A stretch of 16,133 bases of DNA, taken from assembly GCA_002482565.1 (NCBI GenBank), contig DLGG01000102.1:1-16133 (forward strand), in the 5' to 3' direction. A program made the translations under genes and the position numbers. This document shows positions 13,741-16,133 of the stretch, piece by piece. Within the stretch, counting starts at the first letter, position 1. Every line of letters starts with the position of its first letter. Source of the stretch: Solidesulfovibrio magneticus. GTDB taxonomy: Bacteria > Desulfobacterota > Desulfovibrionia > Desulfovibrionales > Desulfovibrionaceae. Below the pieces are notes generated by a model that ran no database searches, was not told the origin of the DNA, and worked only from the letters and a program-made list of their open reading frames with translations.

Positions 13741-14430
13741 GATTTTAGCGACCGCCGCCGGCCTGCGCGGTCCCGGCTTGCCGTGGCGATTGGAACCAGC
13801 CTGGGAGCCAGAGAGGATGGAACCGGGTCGCCGGCCTGCACGGCCCTTGCTTATTGTTGCGACTCTTTGTCCCAGGCAACATGTCAGACGTTCATTTGAT
13901 GATTGCTGTTCCTTCAATCGAGCAGTTGGTGGTGCTTTGAAAGGCCACTCCATGAAAACAAAGCAAAGCTATTTTTAGTGTTGGATGTGATCAAGGCGCC
14001 AGTGGATGCGTGTTATGCATATAGTTGCCAGACTTGTTGTATGTTGTTGACTGAATTGAAGTATTTTGTGCGGAAGTAGGAGATGTCATTTCTGATGTGC
14101 ATTATTTGCTGAGAAAGGTCGTGCATATTTATCTGATGCCGTCACCGCGTTCATTGATGATTATACAATTTCAGGCGTTCTTGTTTTGTTTTTGACATTC
14201 TGACATACGCCAAAATGCAGGGGGCGGATGCGCTGTTATGCTTTTTTTGTGGTTGGTGAGCGAGGTCTCGTGAGCACTATGGTGAGAACAAGAAAATTGG
14301 CGATTCCCGTTTGACAAATGCGTCATGTATAATTAGGACTAATTTAATCATAATTGTCCTGTAGACGGGGCTTGATGTCGTCAGGGGCTGCATTGGGTTG
14401 TCCGCTGCCGACAAGAAGAAGCTTAACGAG
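13741..14430. other. AT-rich stretch without a supported gene
   Basis: About 690 bases. The first 110 or so keep the GC-rich character of the genome; from about 13850 the sequence turns visibly AT-rich, unlike anything else here except the insertion sequence. Frames are short. The longest plus-strand frame (to 13978) starts inside vapC in another frame and lacks codon bias, and the minus-strand frame at 14277-14792 lies largely under the chemotaxis gene. Small repeats are present: GTGAGC at 14256 and 14270, TGACAT twice at about 14195-14210, and AGGAC/GTCCT at 14335-14360. It may be a regulatory region, a decayed gene or acquired DNA. Confidence 0.6.
14311..14360 (+). promoter_or_regulatory. 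Possible promoter-operator region of the chemotaxis receptor gene
   Basis: TTGACA (14311-14316) and TATAAT (14328-14333) are both perfect consensus hexamers, but only 11 bases apart, too close for an ordinary sigma-70 promoter. An imperfect inverted repeat, AGGAC (14335-14339) and GTCCT (14356-14360) with AATT on both inner sides, lies directly downstream, where a repressor could bind. I cannot say which hexamer is used. Confidence 0.3.
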
Positions 14431-14442
14431 ATGGGGTGGCTC

Positions 14443-16133
14443 ATGAAAAACATGCGGATGGCGCTCAAGATCGGCGGCGGGTTCGGCTGCCTCATCGTCA
14501 TCGTCCTGGCCATCGGGGCTTTGGGACTTTTTTCCATGCGGGTGGTCAAAACCGATTCGGATGTGCTGGCCGAGCAGTATCTTCCGGAAACGGCCGTGGC
14601 CAACGACCTGGAGCGGCTGCTCCTGCGCACCATGTTCGCCATGCGGGGGTATTCCTTAAGCGAGCGCCAGGAGTATCGCGACCAGGCCAAGACCGAGGCC
14701 GGCCGGACCCTCCAGGCGTTGGCCCAGGCTTCGGAGCTGGCGGCGAAGTTTCCGGGTCTGGTCAAGCTGCGAACCGAAATCGACCAGGCCAAAAAGGGCG
14801 TCGATGCCTACTTCGCCCTGGGCGACGAGACGGAACGCAGCATCAAGGCCATGGGCGACGCCCGCAAGGCCATGGACGCCGCCGCCGGGGTGCTGGCGGA
14901 AAGCATCCACCTGCTCCAGCAGAGCCAGCAAAAGAAGCTCCAGGCCGACATCGCCGCCGAAGCCGCCCAGACCAGCCTGGCCGAACGGGCGGCCAAGGTC
15001 ATTGGCTGCGACGAGCTTGCCCAACTGGTGTCGACCATCCGACTGGACAATTTCAAGGCCCAGGCGACGCGCAATCCTGCCCTGCGCCAGGAAGCCCTCG
15101 GCCTTTTCGCCAAGGCCGAAGCCGTGGTCGGTCGGCTGGACGCCGCCATGAAAAGCGCCGAGGACAAAAAGGAATTGCAGGACCTGCGTCAGGCCTTGGC
15201 CGCCTACAAGGCGTCCCTGCTCACTTTCGACCGGGAAGAGACGAACCTCAAGGAACTCGACGGCAAGCGCAACAAGGCCGCTGACGAGGTGCTGCACGGC
15301 GCGGTGGAGATGGCCAAAGCGGGACTTGACAACACTACCCGCCTGTCCCACGAGGCGGCCTCGGTGCTGGGCACGGCTTCCCTAGCCATGCTGGTCGGTC
15401 TCGGCGCGGCCATGGCCCTGGGGCTGGCCGTGGCCGTGGTCCTGACCCGGGCCGTCACCCGGCCGCTGCACGCCGCCGCCGTTTTTGCCGACAAGGTGGC
15501 CGGCGGCGACCTGGACGGCGAACTGGCCGTGCGCCAGGGCGACGAGGTGGGCCAGCTCGCCGACAGTCTGCGGGCCATGGTGGCCAACCTCAAGGCGCGC
15601 ATCAAGGAGGCCACAGCCCGCTCCGCCGAGGCCGCCGAGGAGGCCCAAAAGGCCCGGGAAGCCATGGCCCAGGCTGAAGCGGCTCAAAGCGAAGCCACGG
15701 CCCAGCGAGACGCCATGCTGGCCGCCGCCGTCACCCTGGGCGAGGTGGCCCAGGCCACGGCCTCGGCTTCCCAGGAACTTTCGGCCCAGATCGAGCAGGC
15801 CAGCCAGGGCGCCCGGACCCAGTCCGACCGGGCCGGCGAGACGGCCACGGCCATGGAGGAAATGAATTCCACCGTGCTCGAAGTGGCCAAAAACGCCTCC
15901 CTGGCCGCCGACACCGCCGAACAGGCCAAGGCCAAGGCCCAAAGCGGCAAGACCGTGGTGGACGGCGTGGTGGCCGACATCCGGCAAGCCCAGGCCCGGG
16001 CCCTGGAGCTGGAGCGCGACATGGAAACCCTCGGCGAACGGGCCAAGGGCATCGGGGCCATCATGAACGTCATTTCCGACATCGCCGACCAGACCAACCT
16101 CTTGGCCTTAAATGCCGCCATCGAGGCGGCCCG
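14443..16133 (+). CDS. Methyl-accepting chemotaxis protein (cut by window end)
   Basis: A membrane chemoreceptor, 563 residues of which are visible; the frame is open at the window edge. A membrane segment at about 10-31 is followed by a long helical sensor region of about 275 residues (about 36-310), a second membrane segment (about 312-334) and a HAMP domain (about 336-388). A long coiled coil of Ala, Glu and Gln follows, then the start of the signalling hairpin with IGAIMNVISDIADQTNLLALNAAIEAA. The sensor length suits a two-module helical bundle (HBM-like) better than the shorter 4HB type. The hairpin tip that contacts CheA and CheW lies beyond the window. The start could also be the in-frame ATG at 14431, four codons earlier; neither has a strong ribosome site. 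The ligand is unknown. Confidence 0.93.
   Translation, partial: MKNMRMALKIGGGFGCLIVIVLAIGALGLFSMRVVKTDSDVLAEQYLPETAVANDLERLLLRTMFAMRGYSLSERQEYRDQAKTEAGRTLQALAQASELAAKFPGLVKLRTEIDQAKKGVDAYFALGDETERSIKAMGDARKAMDAAAGVLAESIHLLQQSQQKKLQADIAAEAAQTSLAERAAKVIGCDELAQLVSTIRLDNFKAQATRNPALRQEALGLFAKAEAVVGRLDAAMKSAEDKKELQDLRQALAAYKASLLTFDREETNLKELDGKRNKAADEVLHGAVEMAKAGLDNTTRLSHEAASVLGTASLAMLVGLGAAMALGLAVAVVLTRAVTRPLHAAAVFADKVAGGDLDGELAVRQGDEVGQLADSLRAMVANLKARIKEATARSAEAAEEAQKAREAMAQAEAAQSEATAQRDAMLAAAVTLGEVAQATASASQELSAQIEQASQGARTQSDRAGETATAMEEMNSTVLEVAKNASLAADTAEQAKAKAQSGKTVVDGVVADIRQAQARALELERDMETLGERAKGIGAIMNVISDIADQTNLLALNAAIEAA

Noticed and set aside
13625..13978. Possible 117-residue gene after vapC
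   Set aside because: It starts inside vapC in another frame, runs through the vapBC terminator, has no ribosome site and has no recognisable composition or domain.
1..16133. CRISPR array, tRNA, rRNA or prophage genes
   Set aside because: No regularly spaced repeats, no cloverleaf or rRNA sequence and no phage structural gene were seen on either strand.

Overview
The window is very GC-rich and gene-dense, with strong third-position G/C bias in the genes. The gene content is an amidohydrolase, an Rrf2 regulator with three cysteines, a WrbA quinone reductase, several cyclic-di-GMP proteins and a methyl-accepting chemotaxis protein. An intergenic palindrome resembles ones I recall from Desulfovibrio-type genomes. 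I infer a Desulfovibrionaceae-like sulfate reducer, but the assignment rests on style and gene content and is not proven.

Layout. 1-472: C-terminal part of an amidohydrolase cut by the window edge. 670-1917: a YuxH-type EAL-HDOD protein. 2021-2473 (minus): Rrf2 regulator. About 2591-3627: an intact IS110-family insertion sequence with lower GC than its surroundings, lying against the stop codon of the next gene. 3623-6172 (minus): a type I secretion ABC transporter with two tandem inactive C39-like domains and no visible HlyD or TolC partner. 6333-6944 (plus): WrbA, divergent from the transporter. 6945-7199: a gap with an AT hairpin and a strongly structured leader. 7200-9341: REC-PAS-GGDEF-EAL protein. 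9412-9801: tandem CBS protein. 9823-10326: unrecognised secreted protein. 10327-10556: a gap rich in short repeats. 10557-12971: a second sensor-GGDEF-EAL protein with a degenerate receiver. 13037-13671: VapBC toxin-antitoxin pair behind a perfect palindrome, ending in a clear terminator. 13741-14430: an AT-rich stretch with no gene I can support. 14443-16133: methyl-accepting chemotaxis protein, cut by the window end.

How the parts relate. Three of the genes carry EAL domains and two carry canonical GGDEF domains, so cyclic-di-GMP turnover is the main theme. The two large enzymes are paralogues with nearly all catalytic residues intact but different input ends: one receiver is phosphorylatable, the other has Glu in place of Asp. 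Between them sit a CBS protein and a secreted protein, which could be ligand-sensing or output partners; that link is inference from position. The chemotaxis receptor is another sensory gene but has no shown tie to the cluster. VapBC and the insertion sequence are accessory elements.

I do not see a clearly new multi-gene system. The items most worth following are the structured leader at 7034-7199, the insertion at the transporter stop codon, the tandem C39-like domains and the pseudo-receiver.
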